In this document: positions 25,752 through 33,913 of the stretch, one piece after another
Position numbering within the stretch: the stretch's first letter is position 1
Layout: every line of letters begins with the position of its first letter
Source: Planotetraspora silvatica
GTDB taxonomy: Bacteria > Actinomycetota > Actinomycetes > Streptosporangiales > Streptosporangiaceae
Assembly: GCF_016863315.1 (NCBI RefSeq)
Contig: NZ_BOOQ01000013.1
Location: 232,340 to 296,339, forward strand
Reading direction: 5' to 3'
Length of the DNA: 64,000 nt
Translations under genes and position numbers: made by a program
Notes under the pieces: model-generated
What the model saw: the letters and a program-made list of their open reading frames with translations, nothing else
What the model was told of the DNA's origin: nothing
Database searches by the model: none

Positions 25752-26333
25752 GTGACGACGGTGTCAGAGAGCGTGAGACTCCCCCGTTCCGTCGATGAGG
25801 CGATCGCCGCCGAGCAGGCCGGCGAGAGATTGCGTTACATGTTCTTCTGGGGTCACCAGCCCGCTCCGGACGGAAGCGCCGGAGCCGGGTGCCTCAGCCA
25901 GTGGTGGCCCGTGGACTTCACCGAGGACGGCCACGTCTTCCGGTCGGCCGAGCACTACATGATGGCGCACAAGGCGTGGCTGTTCGGCGACGAGGAGACG
26001 GCGACCGCGATCCTCGCGGCGGACCATCCCGCCGAGGCTCAGAAGCTGGGCCGTAAGGTGCGCGGGTTCGACGACGCGACGTGGGTCGCGCACCGGTTCG
26101 CGATCGTGACGCGGGGCAACGTCGCCAAGTTCGGGCAGCATCCCGAGCTTGGCGCGTTCCTGCTCCGCACACGCGCCAGAGTCCTGGTCGAGGCCAGCCC
26201 GCGCGACCGGATCTGGGGCATCGGGCTCGGCGCGGCCAACGAACTGGCGGCCTCTCCCGCCACCTGGCGGGGCCTGAACCTGCTCGGTTTCGCCCTCATG
26301 GAGGCCAGAGACGCGCTCGAAGCCTCGACCTGA
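25752..26333 (+). CDS. NADAR family protein (YbiA-like N-glycosidase fold)
   Basis: A 193-residue member of the NADAR family. Signature segments are YMFFWGHQPAP, CLSQWWPVDF, FRSAEHYMMAHKAWLFGD, VRGFDDATWVAHRF and EASPRDRIWGIGLG. E. coli YbiA-type members cleave riboflavin-pathway intermediates, and other members remove ADP-ribose from guanine in nucleic acid. Which applies here is not decidable by eye. The start GTG 25752 is the best fit, with GTG 25761 as an alternative. It lies 36 bp after the DUF4232 gene, upstream of a convergent toxin-antitoxin-like pair. Confidence 0.9.
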   Translation: MTTVSESVRLPRSVDEAIAAEQAGERLRYMFFWGHQPAPDGSAGAGCLSQWWPVDFTEDGHVFRSAEHYMMAHKAWLFGDEETATAILAADHPAEAQKLGRKVRGFDDATWVAHRFAIVTRGNVAKFGQHPELGAFLLRTRARVLVEASPRDRIWGIGLGAANELAASPATWRGLNLLGFALMEARDALEAST

Positions 26334-26345
26334 CGATCAGCCGAG

Positions 26346-26585
26346 TCACTCGATTCGGACGATGTACACCAGGGGCTGCTCGTCCAAGATGAGATGCACG
26401 CCCAATCCGAATCCGCCGAACGTGCGGGTGAGAATGTTGGACTTCGGATTATCCGGATTGAGTGGCCGGCCGCTCCAAGGATCCACCTCCAGAACGGCGC
26501 GCAGCTCGAGGAACACGTTGATCGCCGTCGCCGGAAGGGCCTCGGCCTGCTGCTGGGCAACAGGATCGAGGTCGACGGTGTACAC
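26346..26585 (-). CDS. RelE/ParE-like small toxin
   Basis: A 79-residue protein starting with GTG 26585, directly abutting the stop codon of the upstream gene (no spacer). The sequence MYTVDLDPVAQQQAEALP, FLELRAVLEVDPWSGRPL and the final beta strands (GLGVHLILDEQPLVYIVRIE) match the small actinobacterial RelE-like fold in length and pattern. A ribosome-dependent RNase or gyrase inhibitor role is typical of the superfamily but cannot be read here; the usual basic catalytic cluster is weak. Confidence 0.6.
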   Translation of the reverse strand: MYTVDLDPVAQQQAEALPATAINVFLELRAVLEVDPWSGRPLNPDNPKSNILTRTFGGFGLGVHLILDEQPLVYIVRIE

Positions 26586-26957
26586 CTACTCTCCCGCCTC
26601 GATCCTGCGGCGCAGACGAGCCTCGAACACGTCGTCCCAGGTGACGCCACCGATGGGCTCACCGGCTTCCGCCCGGCGCTGGATCTCCTGTGCCTGCTCC
26701 GTCATGACCGCGTAGGCGAGAGGATCCGCCTTGAGCACCGCCTGCCGCCACCAGGACTCCACGCACTCGTGGAGCGGAGTCAAATCCAGTTCGTCTGCCG
26801 CGCTCCGGAGGGCTTCGCGATACTCACGGTCGAAGGCGTCCAGAGCTTCCACGGGGAGGGCTGCACGGATGGCACGAGGACTGCGATCTTCTCGAAGCGA
26901 CGCACGGATCTCGGCGGGCGTGCGCCTGTGGTGTGGCTCGTGAGGTTGTGCCGTCAT
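26586..26957 (-). CDS. DUF6247 family protein, putative antitoxin
   Basis: A 123-residue acidic helical protein. The N-terminal HHRRTPAEIRASLREDRSPR and central LPVEALDAFDREYREALRSA match a small actinobacterial family (DUF6247) that is regularly encoded immediately upstream of RelE-like toxins. Its TAG stop touches the GTG of the toxin gene, so translation of the toxin should depend on it. The antitoxin assignment rests on gene order. Confidence 0.6.
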   Translation of the reverse strand: MTAQPHEPHHRRTPAEIRASLREDRSPRAIRAALPVEALDAFDREYREALRSAADELDLTPLHECVESWWRQAVLKADPLAYAVMTEQAQEIQRRAEAGEPIGGVTWDDVFEARLRRRIEAGE

Positions 26958-27059
26958 GACCAGCTCCCCTCCCTCGACCAGAGGATACCGAGGCGGACGC
27001 TCCTGGTTCGTGGACGAACCCGGACCGGTGGATAACTCTCCACCTCACACAACGCCCGG

Positions 27060-27602
27060 TCAGGTGGGGAGGCGGATGAACGCCGGCGGGACATGGTCCA
27101 CCAGCCACACCCCGTTGTCGCTGCGGTAGAAGACATGCCCAGCGGCGTGCATCGAGCCCGAGTCGACCGACAGGACGACGGGCCTGCCCCGGCGGGCGCC
27201 CACGCGGGTGGCGGTCTCCCGGTCGGGCGACAGGTGCACGTGGTGCCGGTTCATCGGGCGCAACCCGTCGGCCGTGATCGACGGCAGGACGGCGGCCACC
27301 GTGCCGTGGAAGAGATACGCGGGCGGCTCGATCGGCGGCAGGTCCAGGTCGACGGCCACCGAGTGCCCCTGGTTCGCGCGGATCCGGCCGTCAACGATCG
27401 AGAACCGCTGCTTGTCGTTGTCCGCGACCACCTCGGCGAGCTCGGTCTCCGAGACCGGGAACCCGTGCGCGGCGACCGCCCGCAGCAGGTCGTCGACGTC
27501 CACCCAGCCGTGGGGATCGAGCGTGATGCCGATCCGGTCCGGCTGGTGCCGTAGGTGTTTGGAGAGATATTTCGAGACCTTCTTCAGTCTTTGTTCGTCC
27601 AT
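27060..27602 (-). CDS. kptA: RNA 2'-phosphotransferase (Tpt1/KptA)
   Basis: A 180-residue enzyme that transfers a 2'-phosphate from RNA to NAD, giving ADP-ribose 1''-2'' cyclic phosphate and nicotinamide. The N-terminal winged domain begins KKVSKYLSKHLRHQPDRIG. Catalytic residues lie in the motifs SKHLRH, FHGT, MNRHHVHLS and the late Arg of the GARRGRPVVLSVD segment. Bacteria lack the tRNA-splicing pathway that needs Tpt1, so its role is unsettled. It sits close to a NADAR gene and a toxin-antitoxin-like pair. Confidence 0.93.
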   Translation of the reverse strand: MDEQRLKKVSKYLSKHLRHQPDRIGITLDPHGWVDVDDLLRAVAAHGFPVSETELAEVVADNDKQRFSIVDGRIRANQGHSVAVDLDLPPIEPPAYLFHGTVAAVLPSITADGLRPMNRHHVHLSPDRETATRVGARRGRPVVLSVDSGSMHAAGHVFYRSDNGVWLVDHVPPAFIRLPT

Positions 27603-27667
27603 CAGCTCGCAGTGTGCCGCACGCCTCGCGTGCCGCGCACCTGGTTTCGACGTGCCTCGGAAACGGC

Positions 27668-27700
27668 GGTGCCGCCGGGAGGTGGACTCCCGGCGGCACC
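27668..27700 (-). terminator. Strong terminator hairpin after the glucanase gene
   Basis: A perfect 14-bp stem (27668-27681 with 27687-27700; GGTGCCGCCGGGAG and its complement) closes a 5-nt GTGGA loop, 24 bp beyond the glucanase stop. On the minus strand it is followed by a short GTTT stretch. Confidence 0.8.
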
Positions 27701-27724
27701 TGTCTCCGTATGGCCTCCAGAGGT

Positions 27725-30700
27725 CTACGGGTTCTGGACGATGGTGAAGGTGGAGGTCGTGTTCTTGATGTTCTGAGCGTTGTTGCTCATCGTCAGGTGG
27801 TTGAACGTCGCGGAGCCGACCGCCGGTCCCTGGCCCGCCTCCGGCATCTCGTTGACCCAGATGCCGAATCCGGACTTGGCGTCGAAGGCGTCTCCGCTCT
27901 TCTGCGCACCCGTGATCGAGACGTTCGTGAGGATCGTGTCGGTGACGGGGTTCTGCGGCTGGTTCCCGACGTAGTTCGTCTGGAACATGATGCCGCTGTA
28001 GGTCGGGTCCACGATGTCCACGTTGCTCACGCGGATGCCCTGGAACACCTTGGAGGCCGAGAAGATCCAGATTCCGGGGAAGGTCTGCGCGCCCCAGAAG
28101 TGGCCACCCGCGCGGACGATCGAGATGTTGTCGAACGTCGTGGGCGGGCTGGCGCCGAACCCGTTCATCGGGTACCCGAAGTCGAGCGAGCTGATCGTGA
28201 TGCCCGAGTAGGTCAGGGTGTCGGCGATGTAGATGTTCTTGAACGTGTTGGCGTATCCGCCGTAGACCGCGACACCGGCCGCACGCCAGGGCAGGATCGC
28301 CGTCAGGTTCTCGTAGACGTTGTTTATCTCGTCGGCGCCTCCCGCGTCGATGGCCGAGAACAGCGCGAAGCTGTCATCGCCGGTCGTGCGAGCCTCGTTG
28401 TTGCTCACGAGGTTGCCGGTGCTCCCGTTGGTCATGTTGACGCCGTCCGCGAACGTGTCACGGATGCGGGAGTTCTTGATCGTGACGTTGTCGGTGTTCG
28501 CGCCCCAGTACATGCAGACCGTGTGCTCGACCCAGACGTTGTCGATCGTCATGTTCGCGACGTTGGACCAGTTGAACACCTTGCCGGGGCCGTCGATGCG
28601 GGTGACGTAGTTGCCGAAGTAGGCGAAGCCGGAGAACGACGAGCCGTTCGCCGACGACTGCGCGTCGAAGCCGACGTCGGTGTTGTCCTGCGTCGTGGGC
28701 GCGTAGAACCGCGTGTACCAGGGGCCCGCTCCGACGATCTTGAGGGCCTTGCCGTACACGTTGAACTTGCCCGTCGTCTGGTAGTCGCCGGTAGGCAGGT
28801 ACACGCCGACGAGGTTGGCGTCCTGGCGCGCCCTGTCGAGCGCGTTCTGCACGTCCTGGTGGGAGAAACCGGTCGGCACCGCGTAGTGGGCGGCGTCGGG
28901 GTTGGCGATCGGCGAGACCTGCTCGAGGTCGATGAAGTCGATCGCGTAGTTGGTGGTGTTGGCGGCGTCCTTCTGCAGCCTGATCGTGCTGCCGGCCGGG
29001 ACGGTGGTCCCGAGCAGGACGTTGGCCTCGTCGTAGATGTGACGCGGCCCCGCTGCCGGCGAGTTCTGCGGCCCGGTCTCGTTGCCGTACAGCCAGGCGT
29101 ACTTGGACGTCAGGTTGATGGGCTTGAGGAAGGTGCCGTTGACGTAGATGTTCAGCGTCGAGTTGATGCCGCCGCCGCCCGCGGAGTCCGGGATGGAGAA
29201 GCGGGTGACGAGGGTGTTGGTGCTCGCCTTGGTGGTGAACTCGACGTAGCTGCCGGTGCTGTTCAGCGTGACGGCCCTGCGGCCGGACGCCTCACCCGCG
29301 AGGGTGCCGATGTCCCTGCTCGGGCCGACGACCTGCGCGCCGCCGCCGACGACGCCGCTCTCCGCCTCGTAGGTGTCGTACGGCATGTTCGCGCCGCGGC
29401 CGACGAAGAACGGCTGGGAGAGGGTGTTGTTGCCCTGCTTGACCGGCAGTTCGTTGGTGTCGTTGGCCAGCACGGTCTTGACGGTGTACTTGCCGTTGGC
29501 GGCCGTCCACGTCCCGAGGTTGACGGGGCTCGTGGTCGCGCCGGCGGCGATCGCACCGCTGTAGGAGCCGGTCAGCGTCCTGACGACGGTGCCGGAGTCG
29601 TTGGTGACGGTGAGGGTGATCGCGTGGGCGCCACCCGCCGAGGCCACGGTGCCCTGGTTCTTGAGGGCGACGGAGAAGGTGACGACGTTGCCACTCGCCG
29701 GGTTGCTGGGGGTCCAGCTCGCCGTCGGGACCAGGTCGGAGCTGTCGACCGGCCTGACGACCACCGAGGTCGAACTGGCGAAGGAGTTGTTGGTCTCGTT
29801 CTGCTCGATGACGCTGTTGGCCTCGTCGACCTTGGCGCTCAGGGCGTAGGTGCCGGCGTCACGGGGACCGATGTTCGCGGTGACCGTGGTGGACGCTCCT
29901 GCGGCGAGTGCGCCGACGGAAGCGGTGCCGACCTTCGTGGTGCCGAAGTAGAAGTTGACGTTCGTCGCGCCGGAGTTCGCGGATCCCTGGTTCTTGACGG
30001 TCGCCGACAGGGTGACGGCGTCGGTCTCGACCGGGTTGGCGGGCGACGACGACAGGCCCGTGACCGTGAGGTCCGGGTTCGGGGCCGGAGTGCCGAAGAC
30101 CTGGAACTCGGCGGCCTGACCGGCGGGGGCGCCGGCGTTGGAGGTGATCTTGAGCTGGACGTCGGCGACCCTGGCGCTGACCGGGATCGTCACCGAGTTG
30201 CCGGAGCCGGGGTTGAAGACGTACGGCGTCGCGCCGGACAGGCTGGTGAAGCCGGTCGCGCTCTGCTCGCGGCCCAGGATCTCGATCGTCTGCGTGCGCT
30301 GGCCCCACGCGTTGTCGGGGTTGAGCTTGATCACGACCCGGTTGATGTCGGCGTTGGCGCCGAGCGGCACGGTCAGCGTGCTGGGGTAGGCGCCGCTCGC
30401 GCCTTCCCAGTAGGTGGCCACGTTGTCGTCGACGGCGTTGCCCGGCACGAACGTGAAGACCGAGCCCGACGCGGTGACCGACTTGCCGACGGCCAGGTTG
30501 GTGCCGCCGCCGGTGCCACCGGAGCCGTTGCGCGTGACGGTGTTGCTGTTCCCCGACTGCTTGCCGGAGGCGTCCTTGGCCTTGACGTAGTAGGACACCG
30601 TGGCCGTGGTCGGCTGGGTGTCGGTGTAGGTCAGGACGTTGCCCGCGACGCTCCCGCGGAGCGCGTTGTTGGCGTAGACGTCGTAGCCGGTCACGCCCAC

Positions 30701-31318
30701 GTCGTCGGTGGACGCGCCCCAGGTCAGCTTGATCTGGCCGGAGGCGGGCTCGGTGTAGGACAGGTTCGACGGCGCGCTCGGCGGCGTGACGTCACCACCC
30801 GTGACCGGGCCGTAGACCTCGAACTCGGAGATCTGGCCGGCGGGCCAGCCGGTGTTGCCGGTGATGTTCAGCCGGATGTACCGCGCGGTCGTCGCGGTGA
30901 AGTTGATCGTCACGGTGTTGCCGGTGGCGGGGTTGAAGGTGTAGCCCGCGGAGCCGACGGTCGTGGTGGCCGGGGGGGACGAGGTCCCGGTCAGGACCGA
31001 CAGGGTCTCGGTACGGGTGGCCCACGCGCTCGGCGCGGGAACCTTCAGGACGACCTGGTTGACGCTGACGGCGGACCCGAGGTCCACCTGGATCCACTGC
31101 GGGAAGGCGTTGTTGGCGCTCTCCCAGTAGGTGTTCTGGTTGCCGTCGTTGGCGTTGCCCGCGCCGTAGACGTCGGCGAAGCTGCTCGCCGTCACAGTCT
31201 TTCCCGCCGCCAGGTTGGGGCCCGCGGCCGAGGCCGGAAGTACCGGTCCGGCGAGGACGAGCAGGCTGGTCGCCAGCATCGCCCCTATCAGCCGTAACCC
31301 TAATTTCTTGCTTTTCAT
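27725..31318 (-). CDS. Secreted multidomain glucanase, GH87-like (alpha-1,3-glucanase/mycodextranase)
   Basis: A 1197-residue exported enzyme. A signal peptide (about 1-31, cut near ASA-AG) leads to a discoidin-like domain (33-171), fibronectin type III (178-262), a second discoidin-like domain (270-408), two CARDB domains (about 415-510 and 527-640), a CBM6/35-like module (650-785, starting YEAESG) and a right-handed beta-helix catalytic domain (about 805-1197). The helix domain has DGVNMTNGSTGN and TTGDDSFALF with an Asp pair at 981-982, as in GH87 enzymes that attack alpha-1,3-glucan of fungal walls or dental mutan. GH87 is recognised by pattern, not by search; another pectate-lyase-like family is possible. 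Ends in a strong terminator. Confidence 0.75.
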   Translation of the reverse strand: MKSKKLGLRLIGAMLATSLLVLAGPVLPASAAGPNLAAGKTVTASSFADVYGAGNANDGNQNTYWESANNAFPQWIQVDLGSAVSVNQVVLKVPAPSAWATRTETLSVLTGTSSPPATTTVGSAGYTFNPATGNTVTINFTATTARYIRLNITGNTGWPAGQISEFEVYGPVTGGDVTPPSAPSNLSYTEPASGQIKLTWGASTDDVGVTGYDVYANNALRGSVAGNVLTYTDTQPTTATVSYYVKAKDASGKQSGNSNTVTRNGSGGTGGGTNLAVGKSVTASGSVFTFVPGNAVDDNVATYWEGASGAYPSTLTVPLGANADINRVVIKLNPDNAWGQRTQTIEILGREQSATGFTSLSGATPYVFNPGSGNSVTIPVSARVADVQLKITSNAGAPAGQAAEFQVFGTPAPNPDLTVTGLSSSPANPVETDAVTLSATVKNQGSANSGATNVNFYFGTTKVGTASVGALAAGASTTVTANIGPRDAGTYALSAKVDEANSVIEQNETNNSFASSTSVVVRPVDSSDLVPTASWTPSNPASGNVVTFSVALKNQGTVASAGGAHAITLTVTNDSGTVVRTLTGSYSGAIAAGATTSPVNLGTWTAANGKYTVKTVLANDTNELPVKQGNNTLSQPFFVGRGANMPYDTYEAESGVVGGGAQVVGPSRDIGTLAGEASGRRAVTLNSTGSYVEFTTKASTNTLVTRFSIPDSAGGGGINSTLNIYVNGTFLKPINLTSKYAWLYGNETGPQNSPAAGPRHIYDEANVLLGTTVPAGSTIRLQKDAANTTNYAIDFIDLEQVSPIANPDAAHYAVPTGFSHQDVQNALDRARQDANLVGVYLPTGDYQTTGKFNVYGKALKIVGAGPWYTRFYAPTTQDNTDVGFDAQSSANGSSFSGFAYFGNYVTRIDGPGKVFNWSNVANMTIDNVWVEHTVCMYWGANTDNVTIKNSRIRDTFADGVNMTNGSTGNLVSNNEARTTGDDSFALFSAIDAGGADEINNVYENLTAILPWRAAGVAVYGGYANTFKNIYIADTLTYSGITISSLDFGYPMNGFGASPPTTFDNISIVRAGGHFWGAQTFPGIWIFSASKVFQGIRVSNVDIVDPTYSGIMFQTNYVGNQPQNPVTDTILTNVSITGAQKSGDAFDAKSGFGIWVNEMPEAGQGPAVGSATFNHLTMSNNAQNIKNTTSTFTIVQNP

Positions 31319-31834
31319 TGCGTTTCTCTATCTCTCGTCTGGAACGACAGGGAGTGGCGTGGAGACCGCGATCTCCACGCGCGACGCACATGGCCGAGCC
31401 GGTCAGCGTGACTCCAGGGGGCGCCGAACGCCCTCCGGCCGCTGTGAGCTGGCGGCGAGCGTGCGGGCACTGCCAATGCCGACATCACCGAAGGCCTCTC
31501 CGTGGATGGGCCGGGGCGGATGCACGGACGCAGTGCTTTCCTGCCGCAAGTTGCGAAAAATTGCAGAGAAACTAACAGGGCTTTGATGGGATCTTGCACC
31601 GGACTGGCCAAATGTTACATACGTGCTACGGAGTCGTCAACGGTTAGGCAGGACCGATGTCAACACAGCTCACAAGGGGGGAGACGACCTCGGCCGAAAC
31701 GACTTCGCGACCCGCCAGGCCACACGCGGAACGAAGCCCCTGCGCGATGGCCGCGCGCGACACGTGCGCTCACTCGGCCCGAAATTTCGCCTGATTCACT
31801 ATTTCGGCGGAATTATGCGCACGCCTTGAAGGGA
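31319..31834. other. Non-coding interval upstream of the glucanase gene
   Basis: A 516-bp stretch between the glucanase start and the end of the condensation-like gene. I see no convincing gene. It holds an AT-rich patch around 31550-31625 containing TTGCGAAAAATTGCAG and TTGCAGAGAAAC, a plausible operator region for the glucanase. A TTGCAGAAAG element near the LacI gene at 57571-57593 is similar. Confidence 0.4.
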
Positions 31835-33199
31835 CTAATTCGTCCGGCCGAATTCCGGCGGCGGACCATCCTGGCTGGACGCCGCCCAGACCATCACGTT
31901 CTCGATGTGCCAGAGCATCGCCGCGGCGACGTCCCCCCAGCCGGTGTCCTCGTGCCACGCGAGGGTGAGCAACGCTCCGGAGACCCGGTGCTGGACCGTG
32001 AGGATGTACCGCGAGCCGCCGGGACGGGGCGGGGAGAAACGCACGACCCCCTGATGGGCCGGATCCCCGAAAGGGAAGCTGTCCCTCCCCCACGACCTGC
32101 TGTTGGCCGCGCTGCCGACCAGCGCGTTGTCGATGTAGTTGAACCGCGCGGAACTCGCGCCGGTGCCCCGCAGACTCCCGAGCACGTCGTCCTCGAGGGG
32201 CCCGGCCACACCGGGATCGAAATTGGCGAAGCGGTGGCCCTGAAGTTGCCGGGCGGCGCATACGGCGAGCCTCTCGCGGTAGGCGCCCGCACGAGGGCCT
32301 GGCACGACGACCGGGACGGGCATGACGGCCTTGCGCACCGACCCCTGGAGGCCCGCGGAGAGCCGGTTGGCGGACAGGGCGAAGACCCCGGCCGCGGGAG
32401 CCTCCTCCGCCTCGCACACCGCGGCCCCGAACGCGAGGAGGTAGCCGGTCGAGACCGACGTCCCGGCCGTCGCGGCGATGGTCTCCGCGGCCTCGGCAGC
32501 ACGGCGCGAGGCCAGCCTGCACGTGTGCAGCACCGGGAAGTCGTCGCGCTTCACGGCCTTCGGCGACCAGTCCCCGAGCGAGTCCCTGAGCGTGACCAGT
32601 TGCCGCCGCCAGTGAGTGCGGGCCCGCTCCTGGTAGCGCGTCCCGCCGGGCCCCTCCTCCCACAGGGCCGTGTCGAGGGGTTGCTCGACGCTCTCCAGCG
32701 GACCGCCGAACGGCTCCCGCCCCTTCGCCCTGGCCTTGATCGCCCGTTCCAGGTCGCGGCAGAGCACGCGCATGCCCCACCCGTCGACGGCGGAGTGGTC
32801 GACCACCACGCCGATGCGCCGGACGCGACCGCCGGTGGTGAGCAGGACGAACAGGACCGGCCACTGTTCGTGCAGCCGGAACGACGTGCGCGTGGCCGCC
32901 TGGAATGCCTCGCCGGCGGGGTCGTCGGGGACCACGCGGATCACCTCGGCCAGGCCCTCGCCGACCGGGCAGACGTCCTGCCGGCTCGCTCGCACGATGA
33001 GCGAGCGCAGGCCTTCGTGCCGGACGAGCAGGTCGGCGATGCCGGCCGTGACGTCTGCCTGAGTGAGGTCGTGACCGGGCAGGACGGCGCTGAAGTTGGC
33101 CTCGAACGACCATTCGCTGTCGGAGTCGGCGCCGAGGTCTTCGAACCATTCACGCTGGGCCCAGTTGAGGCGCCCACCTCGTTCAACGGTCATTGACAT
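31835..33199 (-). CDS. Free-standing NRPS condensation-domain-like protein
   Basis: A 454-residue protein with the condensation (chloramphenicol acetyltransferase-like) fold. The active-site motif reads DHSAVDGWG: the first His of HHxxxDG is Asp, but the catalytic second His and the Asp-Gly are kept. LNWAQREWFEDL is the C1-type opening motif, and RFNYIDNALV the late floor-loop region. ATG 33199 has GGGGAGGG four bases upstream; a second ATG lies two codons on. It is divergent from the NRPS genes across 259 bp. Plausible roles are trans-acting amide or ester formation, acyl loading, or carrier-bound modification. Divergence from C domains is high, so an acyltransferase role is possible. Confidence 0.75.
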   Translation of the reverse strand: MSMTVERGGRLNWAQREWFEDLGADSDSEWSFEANFSAVLPGHDLTQADVTAGIADLLVRHEGLRSLIVRASRQDVCPVGEGLAEVIRVVPDDPAGEAFQAATRTSFRLHEQWPVLFVLLTTGGRVRRIGVVVDHSAVDGWGMRVLCRDLERAIKARAKGREPFGGPLESVEQPLDTALWEEGPGGTRYQERARTHWRRQLVTLRDSLGDWSPKAVKRDDFPVLHTCRLASRRAAEAAETIAATAGTSVSTGYLLAFGAAVCEAEEAPAAGVFALSANRLSAGLQGSVRKAVMPVPVVVPGPRAGAYRERLAVCAARQLQGHRFANFDPGVAGPLEDDVLGSLRGTGASSARFNYIDNALVGSAANSRSWGRDSFPFGDPAHQGVVRFSPPRPGGSRYILTVQHRVSGALLTLAWHEDTGWGDVAAAMLWHIENVMVWAASSQDGPPPEFGRTN

Positions 33200-33458
33200 G
33201 TCGCCCTCCCCGTTCGCAAGCGATGGGAGATTATTATCGGGATATTGCAAGGATGTATATAACCATGTCAGTCTTTCACCGGGATTATTGCGGCTTGCGC
33301 ACCTGATATTGCGACACGCCGTCAAACGATCTCGCCGACCTGCCATTTCGCGGCTGCTCAGAACCCCTGCCGCGCGCCGTATCCAGGACGGGGATCCTGG
33401 CCGATCGGGGGAGCCTGCCATTCACGACACGAGAGAGCCTCAAACTCAGGCGGACGGG
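33200..33458. promoter_or_regulatory. Bidirectional control region of the NRPS cluster
   Basis: A 259-bp AT-rich interval between the divergent condensation-like gene and the carrier-protein gene. Three similar elements occur: GATATTGCAA (33241-33250), GATTATTGCG (33283-33292) and GATATTGCGA (33305-33314), with TATATAACC nearby as a possible -10 region. The repeats are candidate binding sites for a cluster regulator, although no regulator gene lies inside the cluster. Confidence 0.4.
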
Positions 33459-33701
33459 GTGGCGGATGTCGCAGAACGGGGAGAAGATCTCGTCGAGCAG
33501 GTGCGCCGGATCTGGGAGGAGGTCCTGGGGATCTCCCCCATCGCCACCGACGACGACCTCTTCGATCTAGGAGGGCACTCGCTGACCATCACCCAGATCA
33601 TCGCGAGGATGCGCAAGCGACTCGGTGTCGAGGTGCCTCTGGACGTGTTCTTCGACGAGCCCACCATCGCGGGGGTGGTCGATGCGGTCCGGAACGGATG
33701 A
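33459..33701 (+). CDS. Free-standing peptidyl carrier protein
   Basis: An 80-residue carrier with the phosphopantetheine site in DDLFDLGGHSLTITQ (Ser41) and the helical pattern of a PCP (VEQVRRIWEEVLGI, VPLDVFFDEPTIAGVVDAV). GTG 33459 is chosen because it gives a normal PCP length and follows AGGCGGACGGG; an earlier in-frame start would add residues of unlikely composition. Its TGA is 212 bp before the preferred start of the two-module NRPS. No free adenylation domain is present, so it must be loaded in trans or receive an acyl group from outside the window. Confidence 0.82.
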   Translation: MADVAERGEDLVEQVRRIWEEVLGISPIATDDDLFDLGGHSLTITQIIARMRKRLGVEVPLDVFFDEPTIAGVVDAVRNG

Positions 33702-33749
33702 CCCGCGGCCCGGGCGGTCCGCCCGGGCATGACCCGCCACCCGACCCGC

Positions 33750-33903
33750 ACGCTCAGGTCCACGCGCATGCTCAGGTCCATTCACATGCTCAGCTCCACA
33801 CGCACCCTCAGGTCCACGCGCACTCTCAGGCCCGCAGGCATGCCGGACTCCGACCGTATGTTCACGTCCACTGGCACGCACAGGTTCACCGGCACGCTCA
33901 GGG
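33750..33903 (+). repeat. 18-bp tandem repeat in the NRPS leader
   Basis: Eight consecutive 18-bp units with degenerate consensus ACGCTCAGGTCCACGCGC, and a partial ninth, run from 33750 to 33903 between the carrier gene and the NRPS start. The repeat is open in more than one frame. One frame would give a His/Gln-rich extension of the NRPS, another six-residue TLRSTR-like units. It ends exactly at the ribosome-binding site GGGAGG. Confidence 0.85.
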
Positions 33904-33913
33904 AGGCGTCGCG

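Noticed and set aside
27614..31297. A 1227-codon plus-strand frame antisense to the glucanase gene
   Set aside because: It is a GC-skew shadow: Arg/Gly/Val/Asp-rich with no domain, while the opposite strand encodes a clear signal peptide and ordered domains.
33698..33913. Using ATG 33698 as the NRPS start, giving a His-rich leader
   Set aside because: ATG 33914 has a strong GGGAGG site at the right distance and begins exactly at a normal condensation domain. The leader is a repeat translated by chance, though it is kept as a testable alternative.
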